Shown in pieces: positions 1-12,096 of a stretch of DNA of 64,000 bases (its first letter is position 1; each line of letters starts with the position of its first letter). A model generated the notes under the pieces. The model saw only the letters and a program-made list of their open reading frames with translations, did no database searches and was not told the DNA's origin. Position numbers and translations under genes: made by a program. The stretch is from Oncomelania hupensis (Eukaryota; Mollusca; Gastropoda; Littorinimorpha; Pomatiopsidae): NCBI GenBank assembly GCA_036898135.1, contig CM072512.1, positions 37,804,145-37,868,144 of the forward strand, read 5' to 3'.

Positions 1-1150
1 AGTTCTTGTTCCTCTCCAGCCAATCCATCAATGTCATCTGCAAAACGAAGATTGGAGATTGCTCTACCCCCTATGCTGACTGTGCCTTCGTGATCTGCAA
101 GGGCATCTGACATGATGCGCTCTAGGAAGATGTTGAAGAATGTTGGAGAGAGTAGGCATCCTTGACGCACACCATTCTGAACCAGTTCCCGATGACGCTG
201 TTATGGAGGACTGCACTGGTAGCCTTGTTATACAGGCTTTTGATGACTTCAATAATTTCAGGGCTGATGTTGTACACTTTCATTGTTGCCCGTAGAGCTG
301 CATGCCAGACTCGGTCAAACGCCTTCTTGAAGTCTATGAACACATGATATAGATGTTTTTGGTGCTGTAGGTATTTCTCACACATTATTCTAAGGTTGAA
401 AATCTGTTCAGTGGTACTTCGCCCTGCCCTGAATCCTGCTTGTTCTTCAGCTATGATTTGTTCAACTTGGGGTTTCAACCTGTTGAGTATTATTTTCAGG
501 AGGACCTTGCTGGGATGGCTGATGAGGCTGATGGTGCGATAATTTTCACACTCCTGAAGGTAACCTTTTTTGGGAAGAGTGATGACAAGCGACTTAGTCC
601 ATGGTGTAGGCCACTCCCCACTCTGCCAGATCTTGTTACAGATAATGGTGAGGGCATCAATCATCGCTTCTCCTCCTGCTTGTAGCAGTTCCGCGGGTAT
701 GTTGTCCACTCCCGCTGACTTCCCTTTCTTCAGCGATTGCACTGCTGCCTCAACTTCTTCCCGGAGAATTGGGAGGATTTCTTCTTCTTCTCTGTTCTCG
801 GGACATGCTAGAACTGATGGGTCTCCATTTGGTGTATGGTTGTAAAGGTCAGAGCAGTACTCTGCCCATCTGTCCAAGACTTCTTGTTCTTCTTTAAGGC
901 ATATGCCAGTCTTGCTTTGGATCGTGGAGACTTTGGGCTGTTTAACACTTGTCAGCCGCTTTACAGTCTGGTAGGCCTTCTTGCTGTTGTTCTTGTTCAG
1001 ACTGTTCTCTATTTCCTGGCATTGATCTTCTATCCAGTTCTCCTTTGCTGTGCGCATGCCTTTTCGGATGTCATTGTTGATTTTTTTGGTAGACCTGTTG
1101 AGTATTATTTTTTCTTCGTTTTGTTGTTGTAGTTGTTTTAAATTCTGCAC
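1..1150 (-). mobile_element. LINE family A, reverse transcriptase fragment (copy 1), frameshifted, runs off the left edge
   Basis: On the minus strand 1150 to 122 is an open frame of 342 codons with the linker and reverse-transcriptase domain of a non-LTR retrotransposon. Visible landmarks are the linker (ENWIEDQCQEIENSL), the RT0/1 region (KKGKSAGVDNIPAELLQ, about residue 142), ITLPKKG, EEQAGFRAGRSTTEQI, and RT motif A (FIDFKKAFDRVWHA, encoded near 300-340). A small deletion near 175-182 shifts the frame. Reading continues in another frame through VRQGCLLSP to RFADDIDGL, with the catalytic FADD at 33-44, and runs off the window. No endonuclease domain is present on the 5' side, so this is a 5'-truncated, dead copy. 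The first 10-15 residues (Gln-rich) may be non-element sequence. Copies 2-4 lie at 33.6, 44.1 and 51.4 kb. The clade is unresolved; it resembles multicopy invertebrate APE-type LINE proteins. Confidence 0.93.
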
Positions 1151-2275
1151 ATCAGTAGCGACAATGACGAGGGGAACCGATCTGAATGGGAAGGGAAGGG
1201 GGGGGGGGGTGTCTTGTCACAAAGGTGCATCTTTGGCTGAGGGGCAAGTTGTGAGCCTCAGGATTTGAACGGTTTAGGTTCAAATCGTATAATTGACGGA
1301 ATAATTTTTCCGCTGTCAGAACTGCAATATAGTTCTTAGTATACTACTTCCAGCAGCCCCGGGTTACTGTATTTTTGGAGGTACGCAGGATTCCATAAAA
1401 CAAAGTTGTTTTCTATTATTATGCGTGAAGGAAAAATGACGTTAAACGATTAGTTATAAACATGTCTACATGAACAATTGTTAGTAGGCCTAATACTTAA
1501 CCACTCTTGTAACGATAATATTTTACGTCAAAGACATACCGTGTTTTCTTTGCCCTGCCAGGGGCCGCTTTCATTTCCATTGACTTCATTCGAACAAAGC
1601 ATTATTCCAATATACAAGAAACATGTAGCCTTCATTTTCTTATCTTTCTTTTTCTCTTCCTCCTCCTCCACATTATTATCATCATGATCTAAGATTAGCT
1701 TCTTGGTCAAACATTGTTTCGTTTTCCGGTGTTTTGTTTCAACCAGGTAGCTCTCGTCCCTGGCCGTAAGGCATTGGGTCCTGCTATCCGGCAATTTTGC
1801 GTGCCAGTTCCTCTCAGACCTTGGGCTTGTTTCAAAGGGGCAACTGGACACGTTCGAAAACAGTTAAAGAGATTTTGATACCTTGTAACCGCTGACTGGG
1901 CTGTCGGGGTGAAGAAGTTTGCTCCTCACTATGGACAACAAAAGGGAGGCGATTAGAACTTGAAACGGAGACGGCTTAGTTCCCCTGTGGCTTTGGTCAC
2001 AACTTGAGTGGTTCCATCTGGCGCGATTTTTCTCGCTCAGCTACACTCACCTGTTGTTGCAACGCTGCGGGTTTCACTTGAATAGGGGAAAAGGACGGGA
2101 GGGGGAAGAGTTTAAGAGGAGGGCAGGGGGTACGGGGAGGTAGCGGGTGCAAACTTCTCGTTATGAACCCCGTCCCAGTCCTAACCATCGACGATGATTG
2201 CTTGATTAAGAGACAAACAACACTACCAGCAGTCATAACTATTCAGTGCACACACACACACATACGCGAGATGAA

Positions 2276-2277
<2 letters not shown>
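1151..2277. other. Unique sequence, no gene seen
   Basis: No coding or repeat-family signal is supportable. The only structure is a run of about 12 G at 1198-1209 and an A/C-rich stretch before the GA array. Open frames here are short and lack recognisable domains. Confidence 0.6.

Positions 2278-2361
<84 letters not shown>
2278..2361. repeat. (GA)n microsatellite
   Basis: About 42 uninterrupted GA dinucleotides, preceded by a short CA run near 2250. The Arg-Glu open frame through it is an artefact of the repeat. Confidence 0.97.
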
Positions 2362-2364
<3 letters not shown>

Positions 2365-2645
2365 TAAAAAATTAGGGATTAAGATTTTAGACTAATTAGG
2401 AAAGCTGATTTTCCAATCTTTCCCTTAACAAATTAAACTTAACAGAACTAACCTTTAACATTAAAGAAAGAGACAGGGACATAGGATATCAGGGGTCGTT
2501 TTCCGTGGTTGTCTTGTGAATATGACTTCTTGGACTCAAGGGAACTGAACCTGCTCTATGTTACTGTCTTAATCTTCCAGATGAAAGGACAAACTTTGTA
2601 GTTGCCTGTGATGTTGTATTACAATGTATAATATCACAACACAGA

Positions 2646-3280
2646 GGAAGAACAGGTTAGAGATAGAAGAAGAAGAAGAAGAAGAAGAAGAAGAAGAAGA
2701 AGAAGAAGAAGAAGAAGAAGAAGAAGAAGAAGAAGAAGAAGAAGAAAGAAGTGGTGTGCGTGTGTGTGAGAGAGAGATAGGGGAGAAACAGCGATTTAGA
2801 TAGAGAAGAAGGAAGGAGAAGGAGAAGAAAAAGAAAAGGGAGTTAGAGAGAGAAGAAGAAGAAGAAAATGGAGAAGAAGTGGTGTGTGTGTGTTTGTGTT
2901 TGTGTGGGTGTTTGTGTGTGTGTGTAAGAGACAAAGTGAGAGAGATGAAGGAAGGAGAAAGAGAAGAGAGAGAAAAAGGAGTTAGAGAGCTAGAGAGAGA
3001 AGAAGAAGAACAAGAACAAGAACAAGAACAAAAAGAAAAACGAGAAGAATAAGAAGATATACAAAAAGAAAAACAAGAAGAAAAATTAGAAGTGAAAGTA
3101 ATAATCGTCAGTTCTCCAATCTTCTTTCAGATCAAGTTGTCAAACGCTATTAGCCCGACCGTACAACTTTACAAGGATTGAAAGAGGAAGAAGAAGAAGA
3201 AGACGACGACGACGAAGAAGAAGAAGAAGAAGAAGAAGAAGAAGAAGAAGAAGAAGAAGAAGAAGAAGAAGAAGAAGAAG

Positions 3281-3310
<30 letters not shown>
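2646..3310. repeat. Compound purine-strand GAA/GA tract
   Basis: Pure GAA arrays at 2665-2745 and 3184-3309 (the second beginning with GAC variants) are joined by degenerate purine-rich sequence with AGAG, GGAGAA and a GT-rich patch near 2880-2925. A short non-repetitive interval with T/C lies at about 3110-3180. The plus strand is overwhelmingly purine over 665 bp. Confidence 0.93.
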
Positions 3311-3312
<2 letters not shown>

Positions 3313-4016
3313 CAAAATAAAGAAGAACGTCACAAAGAAGAGGAAGAATGAAGTCTTCTGCGGTCTTCTTTCACATCAAGGGACGAGCCAAACTGACAGC
3401 CCTGCTGCGCTATTGTTATACAAGGCAGACCGTGAACGGAAACCTTGCCTTGATTGCCTGCATTGTCTCTGCTTCCTTCACCACTTCACTCTTGTATAGC
3501 CCCAGACTTCTGACCGCTCCAAACTTGACCGTTGCCGCTGCAAGCTTGACCGAGGTCAACCTATCGGTCGGTCATCCAGTAGTATCCTGGTTCATCTCTG
3601 CTCTGTTATGGCCTCGAACCACACAGGGCATTCTGTTCTAAGACCTGAGAAAAAATTGTCTTAAGCGCACGATGTTCAAATTGAGTTGTGTTGGTTTTTT
3701 TCGCTCCTGAAGAAACATTTTTAACGACATACAAATATTAAGAACATTTTTTAATTTGCTGTTGCGTTTTATTTCCTTTTCTTCTTTTATATAATCTTCT
3801 GTTCCATAAGATCAAGGGTCTCGCACCAACAACGTACAATTGTAGTCTATAGCCTATTTTGCTTGTGATAGCTTTAAAAAAAAAATTAACAAATATTTTT
3901 TTAATTAAAAGTTAATTTTTAGTGATAGCTGCGTCTAAACTCACATTTGACTAGGTCAAAATAGGCCATGCAGAGCTTAAAATATATAGGTTAATTAATG
4001 ACATCTATGCATGTAT
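3311..4016. other. Unique sequence, no gene seen
   Basis: A 97-codon open frame at 3348-3641 (plus) has no recognisable domain and starts inside the end of the GAA tract. The remainder is AT-rich with short A and T runs. Confidence 0.55.
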
Positions 4017-4116
4017 TTATGTATTTATTTATTTATTCGCTCTTTCATAGCGCTTTTCTCCTTCAAGAGCTTCTCAAGGCACTGCCTGATACAGGATCTA
4101 ACTTATGCCGCCCTAG
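4017..4116 (-). mobile_element. SINE family S1, 3' half with AATA tail
   Basis: Read on the minus strand it contains GGGCGGCATAAGTTAGATCC, then CTGTATC, GTGCCTTGAGAAGCTC and AAGCGCTATGAA, ending in an AATAAATAAATA tail (window 4018-4036). The same ordered blocks occur at 25768-25848 and, more diverged, at 48917-49062. The GCGCC...GGCGC pairing typical of L2/CR1-like LINE 3' ends is partly kept. The tRNA-related head is missing, so the copy is 5'-truncated. Confidence 0.72.
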
Positions 4117-4173
4117 GTATATATCATAGTCAATGCAGAGTCTCCCACAAAGAGTAGAAAGGAAGGATTATCA

Positions 4174-4175
<2 letters not shown>

Positions 4176-4249
<74 letters not shown>
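4176..4249. repeat. (ATC)n microsatellite
   Basis: About 24 ATC triplets. Poly-Ile and poly-Asp open frames crossing it are artefacts. Confidence 0.97.
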
Positions 4250-4251
<2 letters not shown>

Positions 4252-4310
4252 CCCATTGCACATAGATACGATCGAAAGAAAGTATACTCCAGGCACACGC
4301 TGCGCAGCAG

Positions 4311-4351
4311 GCCAAAGTATGTCCCTTGTCCCTTGAAGGGATACTTTGGCG
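4311..4351. repeat. Short imperfect hairpin
   Basis: GCCAAAGTATGTCCCTT is followed after a few bases by AAGGGATACTTTGGC, its reverse complement with two bases bulged. A related direct motif (CAAAGTATACTTTGAAGGGA) recurs near 4729-4748, so this may be part of a small local repeat. No function is assigned. Confidence 0.5.
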
Positions 4352-4853
4352 AGGTTAGCAGTCTGCTCAGTTACAGTGTCGGTGAAAGACTACAAACGGA
4401 AAAGTAAGTTTCCTCTCCTCTAGGCGACGAATTAGGTCACGCTGTATTTGTTTCTAGGTCAACTGTCTTTTACCAACCGTTTGAGAATCTTTCGAACCGT
4501 TTATTGACGCCGGACAGTGTCCTCACTTGGTTTCATACAATTTAAGAATACAAGAAGGCAAATGGGTTTTTGGGACGGAAAAATAGCATTTTTGTAGAGA
4601 AAAGGGTTAGGGCAAGGGCTAGGGATAGATCTACAACTAACCCTTACCCGAACCCTTTTAGCAATATTTCGCTCTTTCCGTAATTTTTAAACTGTGCTGC
4701 GGTTCGCATCCGCGGCTAGCAGCGAGCCCAAAGTATACTTTGAAGGGATGGAGGGAATACTTTCACCTGCTTCTAGCGGGAGTTTTTGGCGATACTTTCT
4801 ACCGATCGCAGCAATGTGTATTACGTCCATTATCATCATCATTATTATCATGT

Positions 4854-4942
4854 CTTCTTCTTCTTCTTCATCATCATGTCATCATGTCTTCTTCTTCTTC
4901 TTCTTCTTCTTCTTCTTCTTCTTCTTCTTCTTCTTCTTCTTT

Positions 4943-5034
<92 letters not shown>
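4854..5034. repeat. Compound (TTC)n-(ATC)n microsatellite
   Basis: TTC triplets at about 4888-4940 change directly into ATC triplets at 4942-5033, with TTC/ATC mixed sequence upstream. All three plus-strand frames are open (Ser, Phe/Ile, Leu/His), as expected for stop-free triplet repeats. Confidence 0.96.
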
Positions 5035-5747
5035 TCGCCTCTTTCGTCTAACATTCGTCGTTCTCCTTATTCCCCTCCATATAACCCTTCATCTTAACTT
5101 CTTCTTAATAATTCTCGGTTCAACAACCACAATTAAGAATAATTTGCAGCGGATCTTTAGATCAGGAGGATTGGTATACAGTAGTTGTATTTCGAGACCC
5201 TAAAACGAAAATCGATGGGCATAACTTGTCCTGTGTACTATTGCTCGACTGCACATGGGAAACACACACAATTTGGTCTCAGGTTCTCAGTCTGGGTCGG
5301 AGTGATAAAACCCTTTGGGTGTCATAGTGTAAGATTGACTTTACTCCACTGCTTCCCTGACAGTTCTAGTTCGAATGATGAACACTGTTTCTCTGAGAGT
5401 TCTAGTTTGAGTGAAGAACACAGTAGAATAGAAAGGGCAAAAGAACGCCTCGGGACTAAGGAGTAGTACCATTTCGACCAACTAACACATAGAAGACGTA
5501 GACTTAAATGTCTCGAGCGGGTCTTGAATTTAGGGGGGCCAATAAGAGGTGGGTGGAGATCAGACCCTTTTGGTTGGGCGGGCCGCGAAGGAGGGGATGT
5601 TGTAGCTGTTGCAGCTGAGGTCGCGTGTTGATGGAGACGGCCGTTGTACCTGTCCCTTTCATCGCCTTTTATTTTGATGGAGCGAAGCTTTCGTGAGGTT
5701 CAGTTCTTGCAACCATTGTGAGATACTTCGAAAGCAGGAAATCTGTT

Positions 5748-5749
<2 letters not shown>
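5035..5749. other. Unique sequence, no gene seen
   Basis: A near-duplicate phrase (AGTTCTAGTT / TGAGAGTTCTAGTT, 5362-5410) gives a short local direct repeat. No coding signature or mobile-element domain was recognised. Confidence 0.5.
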
Positions 5750-5796
<47 letters not shown>

Positions 5797-5842
5797 AGAG
5801 AGACAGAGAGAGAGATAGAGAGAGAGACAGAGACAGAGATTT
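5750..5842. repeat. (GA)n microsatellite with GACA variants
   Basis: About 20 perfect GA units followed by imperfect AGAGAC and AGAGAT variants. Confidence 0.95.
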
Positions 5843-5971
5843 CTATTTTTCGCAATCATATCAAAGGTGTAATGCCAATTGCTGCAGCATTTTTCTAATA
5901 CGATCTTCAGCAGATAGCGTATATTTAGGAAAAAAAAAGATTGCAAACTACTTAATATTATGACAAACTAC

Positions 5972-6024
5972 CAGTGCCTTGAGCAACTCTTGGAGATGGA
6001 AAGTGAGCTATATAAGAAAATTTA
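5972..6024 (+). mobile_element. SINE/LINE 3'-tail module, S1-like
   Basis: Contains GTGCCTTGAGCAACTCTTGG followed by a GAGCTATATAAG box, the same order and spacing as the tails at 10580-10630 and 25800-25848. Head and body are not recognisable. It is probably an old truncated copy of S1 or of its partner LINE. Confidence 0.5.
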
Positions 6025-6423
6025 GTTTGCACTGTGCTTTGCACCTTTAATTGTTTTAGATCCGGTTACTCTTTTTTTAGTAACAGCAACAACAACAGTA
6101 ACATCTGCGATGAAAGCACAATGATCATAGACTAAATCTAATTCTGCTTCACCGTCGTTTTAAAACAACAAAGCAAAGCGTTCGTTCTGTCAGCGCAATG
6201 CACATAACCTCTCTAGTCCACTTTTGCTTCTCCTTTTGATAGGGTATCAGCTTCACTGGCTATCGCTTATCCGCTGCACCAAGCTGTGGTCAGCTGCCGT
6301 CAAGGCGCGTGTCCATCTTCTAATCACTTTGTGTATTTTTCTAGCTGGCTGGTCAGCTGGAATAACGCCCAGCACTTTTTTTTTTTGGTTCCCTATTCAA
6401 GCCTATGATGGAAGTGTTGATAG

Positions 6424-6481
6424 AAGCAGAAGAAGAAGAAGAAGAAGAAGAAGAGGACGAAGAAGATCAACAAAAACAACA

Positions 6482-6565
<84 letters not shown>
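6424..6565. repeat. (AGA)n then (AAT)n compound microsatellite
   Basis: AGA triplets at about 6426-6465 are followed by an AAC-like link and about 26 AAT triplets to 6564. Confidence 0.95.
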
Positions 6566-6568
<3 letters not shown>

Positions 6569-6805
6569 ACTTAAGGATCCTAGAAAGGTTGAGATTTGTG
6601 TCTATGTTTTGTTTTAATGCAAATGGTGTAAACATCCAGAGGGGGGGAAAAACCACGAATATGATAATCAAAAGAAATGGTGGTAAAAACGTTTAATGAT
6701 ATTGTCATTTTGGTTCAGTTTGGTTTTTGTGATTGCTATTGTTATTGCTATATGTTAGCATGTACTGACATTTTAGTGTTTTAATCAAATTTGTAAAATG
6801 GTTTT

Positions 6806-6831
6806 ACTGTGAAGAGCTATATAAATCAGCT

Positions 6832-6869
<38 letters not shown>

Positions 6870-6870
6870 G
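6806..6870 (+). repeat. AGCTATATAAAT box followed by (ATT)n
   Basis: A GAGCTATATAAATCAGCTGT phrase is followed directly by about 12 ATT triplets. This is the arrangement of LINE/SINE 3' ends that finish in a microsatellite tail. The upstream body is not recognisable, so only the tail is called. Confidence 0.45.
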
Positions 6871-7295
6871 AGGAAAAGCAAGCAATATCTATAAGCAGAT
6901 ACCGTAATAAAATCTATGATTAAAGTAAAAGAAGTGTGAGTCTTAATCTCTCGGCAATGTCGCAAGACTATAAACCGTTCAAGAAAATTCTAAAGGTTTC
7001 CACTGAGACCATTTTGCTTTGAATATTGTTCTCCATGTTATTATTATTTTTTTTATAAAACTCACATTCCAGCTGACAAAGCTGTTCAAAGCGCTTGTAA
7101 AAGTGCGAGTAGGATAAAATAAAGATTACTATCATTGGCATGCATGATATGACTCACTGGCACCAAAGCACCATCAATGGGGAAAGTATTTTTTTTTGTT
7201 TGTTTTTGTTTGTTTTGTTTTTTGTTGTTGAAGACAAGACCTCCAGTTACTGACATTGATGTTAGCATCATGCAGATCTCAACGTGTGGATTTTG
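6871..7295. other. AT-rich unique sequence, no gene seen
   Basis: Contains a TTTG-rich stretch (7189-7235) and a CAAAGCGCTTGTAAAAGTGC phrase near 7087 that weakly recalls LINE tail sequence. Nothing firm can be called. Confidence 0.45.
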
Positions 7296-7492
7296 TTTTA
7301 CACACACACACGCACGCACACATCCAAACTAAAACACACAAAAAGCCACACGTACACACACACACACACACACACACACTCAAAGCCACACACACACGCG
7401 CGCGCGCATTTGCACACAACACTACAAACACGCACGCATACACGAACTTACACACACATACATACGCACACAAAACTACATACACACAGAGG
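7296..7492. repeat. Imperfect (CA)n tract
   Basis: CA dinucleotides interrupted by CG, TA and AA steps, including a CACGCGCGCGCGCATT segment of alternating purine-pyrimidine (7396-7410) that could favour Z-DNA. Confidence 0.93.
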
Positions 7493-7762
7493 CAAGAGAG
7501 AGCGACAAATGCAGGCTATTGATTTGCACATGAGAGTTAAAGAGCGGGGGAGGCAGATATAAAAAGGAAATTGGGACAATCACTCAATCACTGCCACAAT
7601 ACTACTCATTTGGTTGGAGGTCGTTCTGCGCATGTAAATCGTAAAATGACCTTGGAACTAAATAGGGGGTGGTTTTGAAAAGGAGGAAGGTTTGTTGGCT
7701 TAGTGAGTAACGTGAACTTTACTCTTCTTTATTTCTGTCCTATCTCCCCCTCCCTTACATTG

Positions 7763-7763
7763 T

Positions 7764-7847
<84 letters not shown>

Positions 7848-7849
7848 CT
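7763..7849. repeat. (CT)n microsatellite
   Basis: About 43 CT units with a single T insertion near 7830. Confidence 0.96.
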
Positions 7850-8126
7850 CATTTGCAAGGGAGTTCATGGCCGGTTATAATGTAAAGCATGGCATCTGGA
7901 ATTTCTCCATAACTCCATCTGTGTATCTCTGTCTGGTTCCTTTCTTTCTCCCAATATCTTCTATAACTGGAGTTTTTAATTAGCCCAGCCAGCTTAACTG
8001 TCGTCTTGGATTCTTTTACTTAATAATCTCCCCACCTCCTTTCTTCAAGCCACCCACATCACAACCTTTTTAATGTAATGTATGAGTTTTATTGCCGTCA
8101 TGGGTTCATCTGCGAGGGGTGTGTTA

Positions 8127-8130
<4 letters not shown>

Positions 8131-8179
<49 letters not shown>
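8131..8179. repeat. (TTG)n microsatellite
   Basis: Sixteen TTG triplets ending in a T run. Confidence 0.96.
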
Positions 8180-8368
8180 TTCAGTAGTTGATTCAGCCTC
8201 GATGCTTGAATCCTGATAAGTGTAACTAAGATTCGTTTATCCACGCAACTTGTTCACTTAGCAACAGGGCAGGAGTCATCGTATGAAGTTTTCCAACTTT
8301 ATTCAGCGTACATCAACAACTGCATACAAGATCGCTCCACTTTCTTCACTTTTCAGCTCTCAACTAAC

Positions 8369-8369
<1 letters not shown>

Positions 8370-8403
<34 letters not shown>
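8370..8403. repeat. Poly-T run of 34
   Basis: An uninterrupted run of 34 T follows CTCTCAACTAACG. It could be the poly(A) tail of a minus-strand retroposed sequence, but I recognise no body on its right side. Confidence 0.9.
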
Positions 8404-8409
<6 letters not shown>

Positions 8410-9904
8410 GTTTATAGTCCCCTCTCTTCCCGTTTAGGATTTTCAGAGAGGAGACTCTGATGTTAGTGCGGCACTAATATAGTCTCTCTATACTCTAGAG
8501 AATATTCTAACACTCCAGCGTGACGCAATTACGGCCAATCAGAATAAAATTCGTCATCAGAACTATGCACTTTCTTACGTCATATAACTTTATCTAGGTC
8601 AGAAGAATCTCGTAGCTACCATTAGATTCATCTACATGCTTCGATCGATAGTAAACAAGTAATTCTAGAAAATTCTTAACTAATATCGACCAATGAAAAT
8701 TATTAACATTATAATAAGCTTCTTCTAACAACAACAATAACGCAAAATCAAATCAAATGTAAATACACTCTATTATTGCATGCTTTGCAAAACAAAACGA
8801 TCGGATCTATCGTGCGCGTCTCAAACGCCACAGCGTGAAAGTATTATAGAGCAAACTATATAATAAGTGTTAAAGCATCGCTGTAAAGACGCGGGACACG
8901 CCGGGAATTATGAAGGTATGTATGGAAACCATGCACAACCAGCGCTGCAAACCTCGGTGTGTATGGCAATATCTCAAACAACGACTCTGAACCTTGTTAT
9001 AGTGATCGTTGCAATACGCCAGCCCAACGCGTTCACAATTTCGCTACAATGAAAACAACGACATCACCTTGTCCAAGTCAGAAGAGCAAACAACGAGCCC
9101 AGGGAGTGACCAATGGAAACGCCATTAGGACGACCGAATCTGGTCAACAGCGCCTACCAAGAATGCAGAAAAGGTCAGTTTTCGGGTGTCCAGTGTTCGT
9201 CCGAGGTATAGTCACTAAAGAAAGCATCCGGAGTTCGCAGTAATTCGCGGCAGTGGTCAAAAAAAGAGAGATCGACTTTCCACCGTCCACCCCGAATGGT
9301 CACTGTAACTATAACTGAGCAAGCGTCCATATTCCAAAGTAACTTGTAACAGTGGTCTAAACAGCGTGTGACACTGTGCTGACCACTTCGATCGCCATTA
9401 GGACGGTTGTATTTGTGTCCCTGAATGCAAACTGTCCTCCCAAATTGGGAACATCGCCACCCCGAAGTAACTTAAATTGCCAAAGTTACAGTTCACCAGG
9501 GGGTAGGGCGGAAAGGACAGAGCCGGTACGAACTCCTTTACAACAGGTTGTCAAACAAACCCTATGAACTGAATAGCGGAGATGGGAAATAATGTAATAA
9601 GTAAGGACTCTGTTTCCCTTCCCCATATTTCCTCACCCCTCCCACCCTCCACCCCACCAAACCCATCAAAACTGAGGTTCTGAATCAGCAAAAACATAAT
9701 CTTTTGTACAGCAGCAAAAGCAAAGCTAATGTTCATGAGAATAGGTAGGCTTCCAAGCATAACCCGGAGACAGAATGAAATATAAGAAATGCCGACTAAG
9801 ATATTTATTTATGTGCATATTTTTCTGTCTGTCTGTCTTTCTTTCTTTCTTACTTTATTTATTTATTTATTTCCCTCCCTCCGTCTTATTTCTTTGTCTT
9901 TTTT
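8404..9904. other. Unique sequence with weak degenerate repeats, no gene seen
   Basis: CAGTGGTCAAA and CAGTGGTCTAAA occur 99 bp apart (9251, 9350), and CGCCATTAGGACG occurs at 9120 and 9402. This suggests a much-decayed roughly 100-bp tandem repeat between 9060 and 9480. No coding domain is recognised; a TTTC/TTTA-rich patch lies at 9830-9880. Confidence 0.45.
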
Positions 9905-9908
9905 TTTT

Positions 9909-9955
9909 TCGGGCGCATTGAGTATGCTACTATAGAAAACGCGCTATGGAATGTT
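9909..9955 (+). mobile_element. SINE/LINE 3'-tail module, S1-like
   Basis: GGGCGCATTGAGTATGCTAC followed by AACGCGCTATGGAATG matches the GCGC...TTGAG...GCGCTAT module seen elsewhere in the window. It is short and diverged. Confidence 0.45.
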
Positions 9956-9986
9956 CAACATTAATATCAATATCAACTGATTTTAC

Positions 9987-9989
<3 letters not shown>

Positions 9990-10036
<47 letters not shown>

Positions 10037-10047
10037 CTCTCTCTCAC
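9990..10047. repeat. (CT)n microsatellite
   Basis: About 21 perfect CT units, then degenerate CT/TTTC. Confidence 0.95.
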
Positions 10048-10471
10048 TTACTCTCTTTCCCTCCCTCTCTCTTCATTCGCACGGTATTTCTAAGGTTTCT
10101 TTCCACACTTGGTCACCCAAATCCATTCAACAAATCCGCCCCTTCAAAACCTCCTTTACACCTCTATACAAGGGTCAAACCTCCTCAACGCCTTGACCAA
10201 CACGCAAGGCTGATCCACAGAACTGACCATGCAGTTAGCTACAGTATCCAGTGACCACAGAGATAAAGGCAGCGTCTTTCCGTATTGTCCACTATCTGTC
10301 CAGTCGCGAACAATGACCAGAATCACAAAAGGACACTGGTCAAGCAAGCAGTTGTTTAAAACGCGGGGGATAGAGGAAGCACATTGCTACATAGCTGAAG
10401 GTGGCGATTATGAATTTCGTGAGAGTGTGTGATGACAAAATAGTGGGCTTGATGAATCCTAAATCATACCA

Positions 10472-10632
10472 TTTATATAGCTCAGTTGATTGGGGCGCGC
10501 GTTATGCGATGCGGTTCAAGCAGCACGTCGACACACTGTCTTGCGGGGTTTAAGTTAGCCTGTTCTCTGCTAACGCTAACGCCTTGAGCAGCTCTTGAGC
10601 TGGCAAGGTGCAATGTAAGAACAATTCAATCC
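10472..10632 (+). mobile_element. tRNA-derived SINE, family S1-like, about 160 bp
   Basis: The head resembles a tRNA with an A-box-like TAGCTCAGTTGATTGG (10478) and, 30-odd bases on, a B-box-like GGTTCAAGC (10514). The body continues to ACGCCTTGAGCAGCTCTTGA and GCAAGGTGCAATGTAAG, the shared 3' module. The head-to-tail order and the size fit a SINE borrowing an L2/CR1-like LINE tail. No clear target duplication was found. Confidence 0.6.
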
Positions 10633-10674
10633 CAGTGACACGTGTTTAATATGCCCTGTTATAAATACAATACT

Positions 10675-10838
10675 GTGCGTGTGTGTGTAGGTGAGGAAGG
10701 GGAAAGAGATGTGTGCATATGTGGTCGTGTGTGTGTGTGTGTGTGGCTTTACGTGTGCGTGGATGGGTGTGTGTGTGGGCGTGTGTGTATATGTGTGTGT
10801 GCTTGCGACTGGTGGGTGAGTGGGAGAGGGTGTGGGTG
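10675..10838. repeat. Imperfect (GT)n tract
   Basis: GT dinucleotides with GC, GG and TA interruptions, becoming GGTGGGT-rich at the right end. Confidence 0.92.
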
Positions 10839-11134
10839 GGTTGGTTGTACTGTTGGTATAGCTGAAGAGAAAAACTGAATAGTCGCTATGCTCAAATGAA
10901 CAGGCCAAACGTTCACAATAGTGTTGAGGTAGGACGGAAAAACAGCATTTTTGCTGTGAAGATTCGGCTTTTGTTGTTCACACTTTGGGGACTCGGGGTA
11001 TGAATAAAAAGGAAAGGAGTGTCCACAGTGTTGGCCCCCCCACCATAAGCTTTTCAGCGTTAAACTGACCGTATCATTTCTTTTAGGCCAAAAGCGATAG
11101 AAGAAATGATCCTCATGATGATGTGTGGTCTGGT

Positions 11135-11137
<3 letters not shown>

Positions 11138-11172
<35 letters not shown>
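11138..11172. repeat. (CT)n microsatellite
   Basis: Seventeen CT units. Confidence 0.95.
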
Positions 11173-11174
<2 letters not shown>

Positions 11175-12041
11175 TTTTTAAACTGTAGTATGATAATGTG
11201 TTTGGGTTTAAACTAGTAACGATAGCTTCTTCATTGTAGAAAGACCTTTAAGAATATATTTTCATCTCTTAGATATAAACAGTTAATGTAGTATTAAAAT
11301 GTATGACTGAGGAAAAGTCTGCAAAGTTGTTGTTCGATACAACATCGACAACCATTATTCTTTCTATAATTAGGCGACATAATTATAAACACAGTATGAC
11401 CAATAATTAATTATGTCACTAATATTACATAGGTACTGTATTCTTCTTGTTCTTCTTGTTCTTCTTATTATTATTTTACTATTATTATTATTTCATCGTT
11501 CTTATATATAATATTGTACATGTACATACAAACCTTGTAGCTTAACTGGAGACAACCACCCTTTGTCATTAAAGTTTTACTATCTTCAGCGAAGATGCAG
11601 AGAGCTTATTCGTGGATGATTGAAAACGATTACATTTCTTTTCAAGAAACGGGCAACAGCATACATTTTTTTCAACTCATCTCTAAAGCATAATTATCCG
11701 ATTGGCTGCAATTTGCATACAATAATCTCACTGCTTAAGATTTACAGAAGCCATTTAACAAAGTGGCTAATGAATATGCGTAGAGACCAGCGATTGGAGA
11801 ATCGCATGCTGTCGGGTCGTTGTCTGCTGCTGGGACAAAAAAAAAACAACTAACAATGAATAAATCTTGTTTTTCTGTAGGACAATCAGCTAAAAGGATT
11901 TGGCCGATTCCACATAAATATTGTTATAGCTGCTGCTGCTGTTGCTGCTGCTACTACTTTTTCGTTAAATGAATTTATTTTAACTGCGCATGTCTGATAT
12001 CTCATACATAATATTTTAAATAAATGGTGCGCCCGAAAGGA
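11173..12041. other. AT-rich unique sequence, no gene seen
   Basis: Contains TTCTTG repeats near 11445-11465 and a GCT-rich patch at 11931-11955. A 77-codon open frame at 11620-11853 has no recognisable features. Confidence 0.5.
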
Positions 12042-12042
12042 C

Positions 12043-12096
<54 letters not shown>
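12042..12096. repeat. (ATG)n microsatellite
   Basis: Eighteen ATG triplets. Confidence 0.96.

Noticed and set aside
2569..3310. Serine-rich secreted protein frame
   Set aside because: It is the reverse strand of the GAA tract (TTC read as Ser/Phe).
6224..6420. Possible LINE C-terminal fragment (LHWL phrase)
   Set aside because: Only a few residues resemble LINE protein ends; the rest does not match and a microsatellite follows.
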